Shown here piece by piece: positions 32,947-42,008 of a stretch of 64,000 bases of DNA (position 1 is its first letter; every line of letters begins with the position of its first letter). Location: assembly GCF_007827795.1 (NCBI RefSeq), contig NZ_VITI01000014.1:1-64000 (forward strand). The letters run 5' to 3'. The DNA comes from Azospirillum brasilense. Lineage in GTDB: Bacteria > Pseudomonadota > Alphaproteobacteria > Azospirillales > Azospirillaceae. Position numbers and translations under genes: made by a program. The notes beneath the pieces are model-generated. The model had not been told where the DNA came from and ran no database searches. It saw nothing but the letters and a program-made list of their open reading frames with translations.

Positions 32947-34449
32947 TCACGTCAGGACGGGGCGCGCCTTGGCCGCGTCCACGAGCTTCAAGACGCCCGC
33001 CAGCGCCCAGGAGCCGAGGGTCGCCACCGCAAGGGCGATGGCGAGCGGACGGTCGAAGAACACGGACACCTCTCCGCCGCTCTTCAGCATGGACGTCATG
33101 AAGGTCTGCTCGATCACAGGCCCGAGAATCAGGCCGAGCACCGCCGGAGCCATGGGAATGTCGTTGGCTTCCATGAAATAGCCGAGCAAGCCGACAATGG
33201 CGATGATTCCGACCGCGAACAGCGTGTTTTCGACCGAGAAGGCCCCGACGATGCAGAAGAGCAGGATGATCGGCGTCAGATAGGTCCTCGGCACCTTCAG
33301 GATCAGGCCGAAGGTGCGGATGCACAGGATGCCCAGCGGGATCATCAGGATGTTCGCGACGAAGAAGATCGCGAAGATGGAGTAGATCGCCGTCGGGTTG
33401 TTGAGGAAGATGGTCGGGCCGGGGTTGAGGCCCTTGAGGAACATGACGCTGATCACGATGGCGGTGATCGCATCACCGGGGATTCCGAACACGGTCGCCG
33501 GGATGTAGGCTCCCCCCAGGCTGGCGTTGTTCGCGGCGCCGGCGGAAACGATGCGCTGGACTTTCTGCTCGACGGCGTTCGGGTCCTTGCCCTTCTGCGA
33601 GCGGCGGGTGACCGCATAGGCGATCCATGCGGCGATGTCCGCGCCGGCCCCCGGCAGAGCGCCGACGAGCGTTCCCAGCGTGCTTCCGCGCAGGACTTCG
33701 AAGCGGTGATGCCACATCAGGCGGCCCATCCCGGCGCTGATCGAGCCGACCGCCGGTCGCGCCTGCCGTTCGCCGGTTGCCGGAAGCGTCACGGTGCGCA
33801 GCAGTTCGGAGATCGCGAACACGCCGATGAGAAGCGGAATCAGGCCGAGACCGCCGAGCAGATTGGTGACGCCGAAGGTGAAGCGGGGAGTCCCGGAGAC
33901 GGGGTCCATGCCGATGGTCGACAGCCCAAGCCCGAACAGCAGGGCCGCCACCCCCTTGAGAAGCGACGAGCCGCCGACGAAGGTCGCACAGCTGAGGCCC
34001 AGGACCGTTAGCCAGAAATATTCCACGCTGCTGAACTGAAGCGCCAGTTCGGCCAGGTTCGGAGCGGCCAGGGTCAGAACAAGGGCGCTCAGCAGGCCCC
34101 CCAGAACCGAGGAGAACAGGCCGGCTCCGAGGGACAGGCCGGCCTTGCCATCGCGCGTCAGGCTGTAGGCGTCGTCGGTGTAGGCGGCCGACGCGGGCGT
34201 GCCCGGCATGCGCATGAGCGCACCCGGGATGTCGCCGGCGAAGATGGCCATGGCGGAGGAGGTGATGATCGCCGCGATCGCCGGCACGGGTTCCATGAAC
34301 ATGACGACCGGCACCAGCAGGGCCGTGGCCATCAGCGCGGTAAGGCCGGGGATCGCCCCCAGCACCAGCCCGTAGATGGCCGAAGCGACGATCACCAGCA
34401 GCAGGTGGACGTCGAGCAGGACGCCGAGAACGTCCGTTAGGATCACCAT
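32947..34449 (-). CDS. tctA: Tripartite tricarboxylate transporter large permease TctA
   Basis: A 500-residue membrane protein, the normal TctA length, with about twelve hydrophobic segments. Characteristic stretches are GAIPGLTALMATALLVP, DIPGALMRMPGTPASAAYTDDAY and VGALPGAGADIAAWIAYAV, the two inverted PG-rich repeats of the family. Start ATG 34449 overlaps the end of tctB by 7 bp. The substrate class is carboxylates. Confidence 0.92.
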   Translation of the reverse strand: MVILTDVLGVLLDVHLLLVIVASAIYGLVLGAIPGLTALMATALLVPVVMFMEPVPAIAAIITSSAMAIFAGDIPGALMRMPGTPASAAYTDDAYSLTRDGKAGLSLGAGLFSSVLGGLLSALVLTLAAPNLAELALQFSSVEYFWLTVLGLSCATFVGGSSLLKGVAALLFGLGLSTIGMDPVSGTPRFTFGVTNLLGGLGLIPLLIGVFAISELLRTVTLPATGERQARPAVGSISAGMGRLMWHHRFEVLRGSTLGTLVGALPGAGADIAAWIAYAVTRRSQKGKDPNAVEQKVQRIVSAGAANNASLGGAYIPATVFGIPGDAITAIVISVMFLKGLNPGPTIFLNNPTAIYSIFAIFFVANILMIPLGILCIRTFGLILKVPRTYLTPIILLFCIVGAFSVENTLFAVGIIAIVGLLGYFMEANDIPMAPAVLGLILGPVIEQTFMTSMLKSGGEVSVFFDRPLAIALAVATLGSWALAGVLKLVDAAKARPVLT

Positions 34450-34928
34450 AGCAGCCACCCCGAGATGTTCTGAAGCGGTCCCCACGGCAGGGGTACGTGG
34501 AGCACGGAGGCGAAGATCGCCGTCAGCACGACCGCGGTGACGGCTCCCGCCGGCACGCTGCGGCGCAGGGGCACACCGGATACGGCCAGCACGAGGACCA
34601 TCACCAGGACGGCGGTGAGCAGGAAGCCGGCCGCGTCGACGATCAGCACGTAGAGGGCGATCGCGGCGGGGATGGAGCAGAACCGCACCCAGCCCTGCCT
34701 GGTCCGCGACCACTCCGGCCGGTGCCAGAGGGGTTCGGTGCGCAAGCTGCGGAGGCCGAGCAGCGCGATGACCCCTCCGACGATGATCAGCCCCGAGCCG
34801 ATGAGCAGCGGGAAGAATCCAGGGCCGAACTTGAGGTGGCGCGGCGGCTTCAGCTCGGCCGCGTGGCCGATCATCAGGATGCCGATCACGATGAAGAACA
34901 GGCCGACGAGGACGTCTTGAACTTTCAT
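34443..34928 (-). CDS. tctB: Tripartite tricarboxylate transporter small subunit TctB
   Basis: A 161-residue protein with four membrane segments, poorly conserved as usual for TctB (GPGFFPLLIGSGLIIVGG is the recognisable piece). It overlaps tctA and follows tctC. Confidence 0.85.
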   Translation of the reverse strand: MKVQDVLVGLFFIVIGILMIGHAAELKPPRHLKFGPGFFPLLIGSGLIIVGGVIALLGLRSLRTEPLWHRPEWSRTRQGWVRFCSIPAAIALYVLIVDAAGFLLTAVLVMVLVLAVSGVPLRRSVPAGAVTAVVLTAIFASVLHVPLPWGPLQNISGWLLW

Positions 34929-34983
34929 GGCGGATAGCCTCCACCGTCAGAAGGAATGCATGGGTTGCCCGGCCCCCCGCCGA

Positions 34984-35946
34984 TCACTTCCCGTAACCAA
35001 GGGCGTCCATGACGCGGGCGGTGTCCTTCTCGTGCCGCAGCATCAGCTCCTCGAGCTGCTTGCCGTTGAGGTATTTGACCCCGAAGTTCGCCTTCGCCAT
35101 GGCGTCCTTGTACGCCGCGCTCGCCGTCGCCTTGGCGACCGCGGCGTCAAGCTTCGCGACGACGTCGCCCGGCAAGCCGGCCGGACCGCCGATGGCCCGC
35201 CACGTTCCGCCGTCGACGGCGACGCCGATGGTCTGCGTGGTCGTGGCCACGTTGGGGAATCCAGGCACCGGCTCGGGGCTCAGAACGGCCAGGGGACGCA
35301 CGCGGCCGGCCGACATCAGGGCGGACGCCTCGGGCAGGGAGGCGGTCTGGAAATCCACGCCGCCCGCCGCGAGTTCGATGAGGCCGGGTGCGGCGCCCTG
35401 GCCCGGCACCCATTTGATCGCGGCAACGTCGATCCCATAGTCGAGCATCATGCCCGCCACCGGGATGTCCCACACGCTGCCGCAGCCGCCGCTGCAGTGA
35501 ACCTTGAAGGACCCCGGGGAGGCCTTGATCGCCTCCAGGGCCGTCTTCAGGTCGTTGAAGCGGGACCCGGAACCGACCAGGAGGGAGGAGGAATCGCCGT
35601 TGAAGTTGGCGATCGGCGTGAAGTCCTTGGCCGAGAAGTCGGCTTGCCCCGTCGCCTTGTACCCCGCATACGGGAAGAGAAGCCCGACGGTGTAGCCGTC
35701 GGGCGTGGCGTTCTTGATCGCCGTCAGGCCGACCACGCCGCCCCCCTGGCCCTGGTTGACGATGGTGATCGGCTGCCCAAGGATCTCTTTCAGTTCCCGC
35801 GCCAGGATGCGGGTCGTCGTATCGCCGCCCCCGCCGGCCGCCGCCGGAACGATGATGGTGACCGGGCGCTCGGGGTATTCGGCCTGCGCCGCGCCGGCCA
35901 GCCCGGCGAAAGCCAACAGAACGGATGCAAGAACGCTGATACGCAT
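34984..35946 (-). CDS. tctC: Tripartite tricarboxylate binding protein TctC/BugT, copy 1
   Basis: A 320-residue periplasmic binding protein. The signal peptide ends at AQA near residue 22 and the mature start is EYPERPVTIIVPAAAGGGGD. The Bug-family pocket segment TPDGYTVG is present. Start ATG 35946 with GGGAGGAAAA; upstream in-frame ATG codons lack a ribosome site. The ligand is an organic acid of unknown identity. Confidence 0.9.
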   Translation of the reverse strand: MRISVLASVLLAFAGLAGAAQAEYPERPVTIIVPAAAGGGGDTTTRILARELKEILGQPITIVNQGQGGGVVGLTAIKNATPDGYTVGLLFPYAGYKATGQADFSAKDFTPIANFNGDSSSLLVGSGSRFNDLKTALEAIKASPGSFKVHCSGGCGSVWDIPVAGMMLDYGIDVAAIKWVPGQGAAPGLIELAAGGVDFQTASLPEASALMSAGRVRPLAVLSPEPVPGFPNVATTTQTIGVAVDGGTWRAIGGPAGLPGDVVAKLDAAVAKATASAAYKDAMAKANFGVKYLNGKQLEELMLRHEKDTARVMDALGYGK

Positions 35947-35996
35947 AGGTTTTCCTCCCATTGCCGTCCGACGCGCGCACGCCATCGGATCGATAT

Positions 35997-36986
35997 CTAC
36001 TTGTTGTACCCGACGGCGTTGATCGCGCGTGCGGTCTCCTGCTCGTGCTGCTCCATGAAGGCCTTCAGCTCGGTCTGTCCAAGCCAGGCCGCCCCGAACC
36101 GGCGCGCCTTCATCTCGCGCTGGAAGCGGTCGCTCTCGAACGCATCCTTCACCGCGGATTCGATCCGCGCCACGAGCGAGGGGTCCATGCCGGGGGGGCC
36201 GGCCAGACCGCGCCAGGTGCCGCCGCTGTACGGCTTCCCGACCTGTTCGCCGACGGTGGCGACGTCCGGGTAGCCCTCGATGCGCGTCTCGCTCATCACC
36301 GCGATGCTGCGGACCCGGCCCGCGTCGCGCAGCGCGTCAACCTCGGGAAGCGAGCACAGGACGACATCGACGCCGCCGGAGGCCAGTTCCTGCAGTCCGG
36401 CCGCCGATCCGGCGGCGGGAATCAGATTGAGCCGTTTGGCATCGACGCCCTGGTCGAGAAGCAGGGAAATGAAGGGGATGTCCCAACTGGCGTTGCACGT
36501 GCCGCCGCACGAGATGCGGAGCGAGCCGGGGTCCGTCTTCAGCTTGGCCACGATGTCCGCCACGCTCTTCAGCGGGGAGTTCTGGGCAACGTGCACCGCC
36601 GCGGGATCGGCGTTGAACTGGGCGATCGGGGTGTAGCTCGCCGACGTGAAATCGGCCTGTCCCAGCAGCTTGTATTGGGCGAACGGGGCGATCTGGCCCA
36701 GCGTGTAGCCGTCGGGCTTGGCCGTCGTATAGGTCGTCATCCCGACGACGCCCGACGCCTGAGGCTGGTTCACGACATTGAAGGGGCGGCCGAGCTTGGC
36801 TTCGAGTTCCCGGGCGAGCAGGCGCATCGTGTAGTCGCTGCCGCCCCCGGCCCCGGCAATGACGATCAGCGTCACCGGCCGCTCGGGCCATTCGGCAAGA
36901 GCCGGAGCGGTCCCCGCAAGACACGTCAGCATGGCAACGGTGGCCGCCGTCCCGCGGCCGAGCCTGCCTGTGGGCAGTCCCATCAT
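35997..36986 (-). CDS. tctC: Tripartite tricarboxylate binding protein TctC/BugT, copy 2
   Basis: A 329-residue paralogue of the next gene, with a signal peptide (ends at ALA) and mature start EWPERPVTLIVIAGAGGGSD, and the TAKPDGYTLG segment. The two are colinear but clearly diverged, so they may bind different acids for one TctAB. It is the first gene of the - strand unit. ATG 36986 (GGAGGA) is used; ATG 36983 is next to it. Confidence 0.9.
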   Translation of the reverse strand: MMGLPTGRLGRGTAATVAMLTCLAGTAPALAEWPERPVTLIVIAGAGGGSDYTMRLLARELEAKLGRPFNVVNQPQASGVVGMTTYTTAKPDGYTLGQIAPFAQYKLLGQADFTSASYTPIAQFNADPAAVHVAQNSPLKSVADIVAKLKTDPGSLRISCGGTCNASWDIPFISLLLDQGVDAKRLNLIPAAGSAAGLQELASGGVDVVLCSLPEVDALRDAGRVRSIAVMSETRIEGYPDVATVGEQVGKPYSGGTWRGLAGPPGMDPSLVARIESAVKDAFESDRFQREMKARRFGAAWLGQTELKAFMEQHEQETARAINAVGYNK

Positions 36987-37042
36987 GAGCGTCTCCTCCA
37001 AGACATGCCGCAGGGCGGTTCGCTGCCCTGCCTTTCCTGCCG

Positions 37043-37061
37043 TATCCCACAATACGGGATG
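37043..37061. promoter_or_regulatory. Candidate IclR operator, tctC side
   Basis: TCCC-ACAATAC-GGGA (37045-37059). The half TCCCACAATACGG recurs in inverted orientation at 37143-37156, so the divergent promoter region has two matching sites. Confidence 0.5.
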
Positions 37062-37113
37062 TTCTTCAAGCGAACATACCATTATATCCAGTCGGAATTA
37101 GGTGGGTTGCGCG

Positions 37114-37156
37114 TTGACAGGAGATAGGTGCTAAATGTAAATACCGCATTGTGGGA
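37114..37156 (+). promoter_or_regulatory. Promoter and second IclR-type site ahead of the DapA-like gene
   Basis: TTGACA (37114-37119) with a TGTAAA-type -10 at 37136-37141 (16-bp spacing). The second operator-like site ACCGCATTGTGGGA (37143-37156) covers the expected start of transcription, as for a repressor. Confidence 0.5.
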
Positions 37157-37178
37157 CAAGCAAAGAGGAAACGTCCAA

Positions 37179-38093
37179 ATGTCAACATCGCTGAGCGGCA
37201 TCATCCCCCCCCTGGTCACACCCTTCACGGCCGACGGGGAGATCGATGAGGCGGCGTTCCGCGCCCAGGTGCGGTTCATGCTGCAAAAGGGCGTCCACGG
37301 CGTCTGCGTCGGCGGAAGCACCGGCGAGGGGCACACCCTCTCGACCGAGGAACTGACGCGCCTCGTCGCCATTTCCTGCGAGGAGGTCGACGGCGCCGTT
37401 CCGGTCGTTGCGGGCATCATCGTCAACAGCACCCGCGACGCCATCGCCAAGGCCAGGGCCCTGGAGCACCTGCCGGTGGCGGCCTTGCAGGTGACGCCCG
37501 TCCACTACGTCTTCAAACCCGACGAGGACGCGACGCTGGCGCATTTCCGCACGCTCGCCAGCGAGACGCGGATGCCGATCGTCATCTACAACGTGGTGCC
37601 TTGGAACTACCTGTCGCCGTCGCTCCTGGTCCGCATCATGAAGGAGATCGACAACGTCATCGGCGTCAAGCAGAGCGCGGGCGACCTCAAGCTGATGGCC
37701 GATCTGCTGAACGAGCAGGTGCCGGGCAAGCTCGTTTTCACGGCGGTCGACGCGCTTCTCTACCCGTCCTTCGCGCTGGGAGCCCACGGCACGATCGCGG
37801 CGAATCCGGCCGCGGTGCCCGGCGTGACCGTCGCGCTGTGGAATGCCGTGCAGGCCGGCGACCATCCGCGCGCGCTGGAAATCCACCGGAGTCTGCTGGC
37901 CTTCTGGAACACGATCAACGGCGACAACCTGCCGGGGTGCGTCAAGCATTCGCTCAGCCGGCAGGGCTGCGAGGTCGGCGTCCCGCGCCAGCCGATGCCC
38001 GCCGCCACCGAGGCTCAGAAGGCACGCATCGATGCCGCGCTGCGCGAGGTGCTTCGTTACGAGGCCTCGCCGACCGAGGCCGCGGCGGAATAG
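37179..38093 (+). CDS. DapA-family aldolase/lyase
   Basis: A 304-residue class I aldolase of the dihydrodipicolinate synthase/N-acetylneuraminate lyase family. It has the pyruvate-binding loop GGSTGEGHTL, Tyr in VIYNVVPWN and the Schiff-base Lys in VIGVKQSAGDL. Divergent from a carboxylate transporter and next to DhaK/L, it most likely cleaves or forms a 2-keto acid (for instance a 2-keto-3-deoxy acid giving pyruvate plus an aldehyde). AGAGGAAA precedes ATG 37179. It is unlikely to be the lysine-pathway enzyme. Confidence 0.87.
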   Translation: MSTSLSGIIPPLVTPFTADGEIDEAAFRAQVRFMLQKGVHGVCVGGSTGEGHTLSTEELTRLVAISCEEVDGAVPVVAGIIVNSTRDAIAKARALEHLPVAALQVTPVHYVFKPDEDATLAHFRTLASETRMPIVIYNVVPWNYLSPSLLVRIMKEIDNVIGVKQSAGDLKLMADLLNEQVPGKLVFTAVDALLYPSFALGAHGTIAANPAAVPGVTVALWNAVQAGDHPRALEIHRSLLAFWNTINGDNLPGCVKHSLSRQGCEVGVPRQPMPAATEAQKARIDAALREVLRYEASPTEAAAE

Positions 38094-38170
38094 CCGCGTC
38101 AGCCGAAGCCACGGAATGCCGGCCGCCCTCGGAATTGCGTTTCCGAGGGTGGCGTGCCCTGGGAGGGACG

Positions 38171-39118
38171 ATGAGCGCGTCGACACGACTTGACCCCGGA
38201 GGGCCGGTTGGCCGATCTTTGCTCCGCCCTGCGCCTGAAGCAGGCGGAACCGGGCTCCACGACCATGCCCGGTACGCCTGTCCGGCAGGTGAGCAGAAGG
38301 GACAGGCATTCTTGAAGACGAACAACATCAAGTCGGCTGGAAAGATGCTCAGCGTCCTTGAATGTTTTTCCACCGTCGACCGCAGGCTGTCGCTTGCCGA
38401 TGTGGCGCGCCGGACCAAGCTTCCGCGCAGCACGGCACACCGCCTCATTCTCACGCTCAAGGAAATCGGGTTCCTGGAACAGGACCACAGCCGCGACGAG
38501 TACCGGCTCGGCATCAAGCTCTTCGAGCTGGGGTCGATCGTTCTGGCCAACATGGACGTGCACCGCGTGGCGAAGCCGTACGTGGATGCGCTCAGCACCC
38601 TGTCGCGGGAGACCGTCCATCTGTGCGTCTTCGACGGCATGAAGATGGTCTTCATCGAGCGGGGCGCAGGGGGGCGATCCGGCCCGAACAACGCGACGAC
38701 CACGATGGAGGCGTCGCCCTGCCATTGCACCGGCGTCGGCAAGGCGACCCTGGCCTTCCAATCCGACCTCGTCATCGACCGCGTTCTTGGGATGGGGCTT
38801 CCGGCCTACACGCGCAACACCCTCACCGACCCCGACCGGCTGAGGGAGGACCTGGCATTGATCCGCAAGCGCGGATACGCCATCGACGACGGTGAGATCG
38901 ACATCGGCGTGCGCTGCGTCGCCGCGCCGATCCGCAACACCAGCGGGCATGTCTTCGCCGCGGTGAGCGTGAGCGGCCCCGCCACGCGCATGACGCACGA
39001 ACGGGTGCAGAGCCTCGCCCCGGTCGTCATGAGCCACGCGGAATCGATTTCACTCCAGCTGGGCTACAGCAACGGTGACGACGCCGCGGCGCCGGCGCCC
39101 AACACACCCATTACGTAA
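38171..39118 (+). CDS. IclR-family transcriptional regulator
   Basis: An IclR protein with its winged helix at KMLSVLECFSTVDRRLSLADVA.RRTKLPRSTAHRLI (positions about 58-93 of this start) and effector domain ending in VRCVAAPIRNTSGHVFAAVSVSG. The ATG at 38171 has a good GGGAGGGA but gives a 47-residue N-terminal extension that is not typical. A TTG at 38312 with AGAAGGGA gives a standard 268-residue protein. Both starts are possible. It probably controls the divergent tct and aldolase units through the sites at 37043 and 37143. Confidence 0.85.
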   Translation: MSASTRLDPGGPVGRSLLRPAPEAGGTGLHDHARYACPAGEQKGQAFLKTNNIKSAGKMLSVLECFSTVDRRLSLADVARRTKLPRSTAHRLILTLKEIGFLEQDHSRDEYRLGIKLFELGSIVLANMDVHRVAKPYVDALSTLSRETVHLCVFDGMKMVFIERGAGGRSGPNNATTTMEASPCHCTGVGKATLAFQSDLVIDRVLGMGLPAYTRNTLTDPDRLREDLALIRKRGYAIDDGEIDIGVRCVAAPIRNTSGHVFAAVSVSGPATRMTHERVQSLAPVVMSHAESISLQLGYSNGDDAAAPAPNTPIT

Positions 39119-39264
39119 CGGGCGGGACCGGGCCCCAGCGTCCGGCCCCAAGCCCCACAAGCCTGCATCCGACCAACAGACCCTTCCAGTCACCGACGCG
39201 CCGGAGCGCTGCGGGCGGAGGGCTGCCATGGCGCGCGGACGCGGCGCAACGGGAGGAATCCATC

Positions 39265-40263
39265 GTGAAGAAGCTGATCAACGATCCTGCGCACTATGTG
39301 GACGAGATGCTCGACGGGCTGTGCGCGGCTCATCCATCCCTCATGCGGGACGGACCGGCGGGGCGGGTGATCCGCCGCACCGAAGGCGCCCGGTCGGGCA
39401 AGGTCGGCATCGTGACCGGCGGCGGGTCCGGACACCTGCCCCTGTTCACCGGCTATGTCGGTCCGGGTCTGGTCGACGCCTGCTCGATCGGCAACGTCTT
39501 CGAAGGTCCGACCGTGGATTCCTGCATAGCCGCGATCAAGGCGGCGGACGGTGGGCGCGGTGTCCTGCGCCTGTACGGGAACTACGGTGGCGACCGCATG
39601 AATTTCGACATGGCGGGGGAGTTCCTTGAGGACGATGGCCTGGAACTGAGCACGGTGCTCGGCACCGACGATATCGCCAGCGCCGCTCCCGAAGAACGCA
39701 ACAAGAGGCGCGGCGTCGCCGGCATCGTCTACGCCTACAAGATCGCCGGCGCCCGGGCCGACGAGGGCGCCTCGCTGGCCGAGGTGACCGCGGCGGCGGC
39801 GAAGGCCGTGGAGCGGACGCGGACCATCGGCTGCGCCCTCTCGTCCTGCCAGATCCCCGGTGCGGCGGAGCCGTCGTTCCGCATCGCCCAGGGCGACATG
39901 GAAATGGGCATCGGCATCCACGGCGAGCCCGGCATCTGGCGCGACACACTCAAGCCGGCGGATGCCGTTGCGGATGAGATGGTCGACCGCCTTCTGGCGG
40001 AACGTCCCGATGGAAGCGGAAACCGGGTGTCGGTTCTGGTCAACAGCCTCGGCGCCACCCCCCTGGAAGAGCTTTTCATCCTGTACCGGCGCCTTGCGGA
40101 ACGGCTGGACAAGGCTGGGCTGGCGGTCGTCCAGCCGCTGGTCGGGCCTTATGTGACCTCGATGGAAATGGCCGGCGTGTCGCTCAGCCTTTGCTTCCTC
40201 GACGATGAGTTGGAACGGCTCCTTGCCGCTCCGGCGTCCTGCCCCTTCTGGAAGGTTGGTTGA
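39265..40263 (+). CDS. dhaK: Dihydroxyacetone kinase subunit DhaK
   Basis: A 332-residue substrate-binding subunit. GGGSGH (52-57) is the phosphate-side loop. The catalytic His219, which forms a hemiaminal with the keto-sugar, is in GIGIHGEPG. Start GTG 39265 follows GGGAGGAA. It is followed 2 bases later by dhaL. No DhaM phosphotransferase gene is in the window. In such clusters DhaK may act on tetruloses as well as dihydroxyacetone. Confidence 0.9.
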   Translation: MKKLINDPAHYVDEMLDGLCAAHPSLMRDGPAGRVIRRTEGARSGKVGIVTGGGSGHLPLFTGYVGPGLVDACSIGNVFEGPTVDSCIAAIKAADGGRGVLRLYGNYGGDRMNFDMAGEFLEDDGLELSTVLGTDDIASAAPEERNKRRGVAGIVYAYKIAGARADEGASLAEVTAAAAKAVERTRTIGCALSSCQIPGAAEPSFRIAQGDMEMGIGIHGEPGIWRDTLKPADAVADEMVDRLLAERPDGSGNRVSVLVNSLGATPLEELFILYRRLAERLDKAGLAVVQPLVGPYVTSMEMAGVSLSLCFLDDELERLLAAPASCPFWKVG

Positions 40264-40265
40264 CC

Positions 40266-40880
40266 ATGGGCCTGACCGTCACGCACATTGCCGCCGGCGT
40301 CGCCCTCGCGCACGCGCGCATGACGACCCTCGAACAGGAACTCAATGCAGCCGACTCCAGGCTCGGCGATGGGGACACTGGCGGCATGTTGCGCCGGGTG
40401 CTGGACCTCATGGCCGAGCAGCGGATGGATGGGATCGACGATGTGGGCGTGAGCTTGGGCATCCTTGCCAAGGCCGCGGCCGCCGCGACGGGATCGAGCC
40501 TCGGCACCCTGCTCGCGACCGGGCTCCTGACGATGTCGAAGAGGACGAAGGGGCGGACCGAAATCCCCTGGAGCGAACTGGCCCTCCTTCTCGAACAGGC
40601 GCGCGATGCCGTCATGGCGCGAGGCGGTGCGAAGCCTGGGGACAAGACCGTGGTCGATGCGCTCGATGCGGTTTCCTCAGCCCTGGCCGGTGCCGGGGAT
40701 CAGGCGGCGATCCGCGCAAGAGCGGTCGCAGCCTGTGACGAGGCGCTCGTCCGCTTCCGGAATGAACCTTGCCGCATGGGCCGCGCCCGCATGTATGCCG
40801 ATAAGAGCATCGGCATGGATGATCCCGGCATGCTGGCCTTCGCGCGTCTCACCGAGAGTATCTGTCGGCGTGGCTCGTGA
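40266..40880 (+). CDS. dhaL: Dihydroxyacetone kinase subunit DhaL
   Basis: A 204-residue all-helical nucleotide-binding subunit. The Mg/ADP motif DSRLGDGDTGG has Asp30, Asp35 and Asp37. GSSLGTLLATGL caps the nucleotide. It should phosphorylate the DhaK-bound keto-sugar. Start ATG 40266 is 2 bases after the dhaK stop. Confidence 0.9.
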   Translation: MGLTVTHIAAGVALAHARMTTLEQELNAADSRLGDGDTGGMLRRVLDLMAEQRMDGIDDVGVSLGILAKAAAAATGSSLGTLLATGLLTMSKRTKGRTEIPWSELALLLEQARDAVMARGGAKPGDKTVVDALDAVSSALAGAGDQAAIRARAVAACDEALVRFRNEPCRMGRARMYADKSIGMDDPGMLAFARLTESICRRGS

Positions 40881-41090
40881 TGTTGGGGGCCGGGCCGCGA
40901 GGCGTTCCGTTCATAAGATGGCACTGGCCGCACTTTGAACCGGTCATGTCCTTCGTAAGCGTTGCATGACGACACCTCCGACGAGATCCCGCTTCATGAA
41001 ACATTCCGCTGGTCGCGGATCGGCGGGGAAGAGAGTGTCGGGTCAGGATCTGGAGAGTTGTTGGCGCGGTCCGGTCGGTCCGGAACGACG

Positions 41091-41119
41091 AGGGGCCGCT
41101 TGTTGGACAAGCGGCCCCT
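41091..41119 (-). terminator. Strong hairpin after the tRNA operon
   Basis: A perfect 12-bp stem, AGGGGCCGCTTG / CAAGCGGCCCCT, with a 5-nt loop, 25 bases beyond the 3' end of tRNA-Gly. There is no T-run on either side. It is the only strong structure between dhaL (+) and the tRNA genes (-). The gap 40881-41090 otherwise holds nothing I recognise. Confidence 0.65.
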
Positions 41120-41143
41120 GACGACACTGTCGTGCCCCGAAAC

Positions 41144-41218
41144 TGGAGCGGGCGAAGGGATTCGAACCCTCGACCCCAACCTTGGCAAGGTTGTGCTCTA
41201 CCCCTGAGCTACGCCCGC
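41144..41218 (-). tRNA. tRNA-Gly (GCC)
   Basis: Seventy-five bases on the - strand from GCGGGCGTAGCTCAG to the encoded CCA end. The anticodon loop is CTTGCCA (anticodon GCC) and the T arm GGTTCGAATCC is standard. Last gene of a three-tRNA operon, 4 bases after tRNA-Asp. Confidence 0.95.
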
Positions 41219-41222
41219 AATG

Positions 41223-41299
<77 letters not shown>

Positions 41300-41303
41300 A
41301 ATA

Positions 41304-41379
41304 TGGCTCCGGATGCTGGACTCGAACCAGCGACACGCGGATTAACAGTCCGCTGCTCTACCGACTGAGCTAATCCGGA
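41304..41379 (-). tRNA. tRNA-Asn (GTT)
   Basis: Seventy-six bases with an encoded CCA. The anticodon loop is CTGTTAA (GTT) and the T arm GGTTCGAGTCC. First gene of the operon. Confidence 0.95.
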
Positions 41380-41390
41380 ACGGAGGCCGG

Positions 41391-41419
41391 CTTATACGGG
41401 TCCCGGCGGCGGAGCGCAA
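41391..41419 (-). promoter_or_regulatory. tRNA operon promoter
   Basis: On the - strand, TTGCGC (41414-41419) and TATAAG (41391-41396) are 17 bp apart and end 11 bases before the tRNA-Asn 5' end. Confidence 0.6.
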
Positions 41420-41471
41420 GCAGGAACTTCACCGGGCGGGAATTTTTCTCGCGGTGCCGTTTCCGCTCCCG

Positions 41472-41846
41472 TCAGGCGACGCCGAGCAGGCTCTGCACCG
41501 CCCGGACGATGCTGTCCTCGGAGAAGGGCTTCTGGACGACGGAGAGCTGCCCCGGCTCCTCCTTGGGCAGGTTGTCGCTGTAGCCGGTGGTGACGAGGAT
41601 GGGCAGCTCCGGGCGCTGCTCCTGCATGCGGGCGATCAGGCTGGTGCCGTCGAAATGCGGCATGCGCAGATCGGTGATCAGGATGTCGGCGGGATCGTTC
41701 TGGTCGATCTTGAAGGCATCGAACCCGTTGCGCCCGATGGTCACGCGGAAACCGCGCTCCTCCAGGGTTTCGGCAATGGTGACCGCGACGACCGGGTCGT
41801 CTTCGGCGACGATCACATGGAAGGTCTGGGGGAAGGTCTGGGACAT
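41472..41846 (-). CDS. Single-domain response regulator (CheY-like)
   Basis: A 124-residue receiver domain with no output domain. The acidic pair is AEDD, the phosphorylated Asp is in ILITDLRMP, the switch Thr in LVTTGYS and the conserved Lys in VVQKPFS. It lies 155 bases after the last Tad gene on the same strand, so it may modulate pilus assembly or be independent. ATG 41846 is used; the GTG at 41870 adds 8 residues. Confidence 0.85.
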   Translation of the reverse strand: MSQTFPQTFHVIVAEDDPVVAVTIAETLEERGFRVTIGRNGFDAFKIDQNDPADILITDLRMPHFDGTSLIARMQEQRPELPILVTTGYSDNLPKEEPGQLSVVQKPFSEDSIVRAVQSLLGVA

Positions 41847-41970
41847 GACGGGCGGGCCTCTTGTCTGCACGGTCCCGATTCCTGTAGCCCATCGGGAGGC
41901 GGCGGACCAATGCGCAATAGGTCATAAACCGCCGTCTCCGCCATACCGCCCCCGGCCAAGGTATCGGCCG

Positions 41971-42008
41971 TTCAGCGGCCCCCCGTTTAGCGGCCCCCCG
42001 TTCATCGG
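41971..42008. repeat. 15-bp tandem repeats at the end of tadG
   Basis: Two full units (TTCAGCGGCCCCCCG, TTTAGCGGCCCCCCG) and half of a third lie directly after and partly across the tadG stop codon. Confidence 0.7.

Noticed and set aside
37179..38093. Lysine-pathway dihydrodipicolinate synthase
   Set aside because: Catabolic context (TTT transporter, IclR, DhaK/L) and a GGSTGEGH loop argue for a different aldolase.
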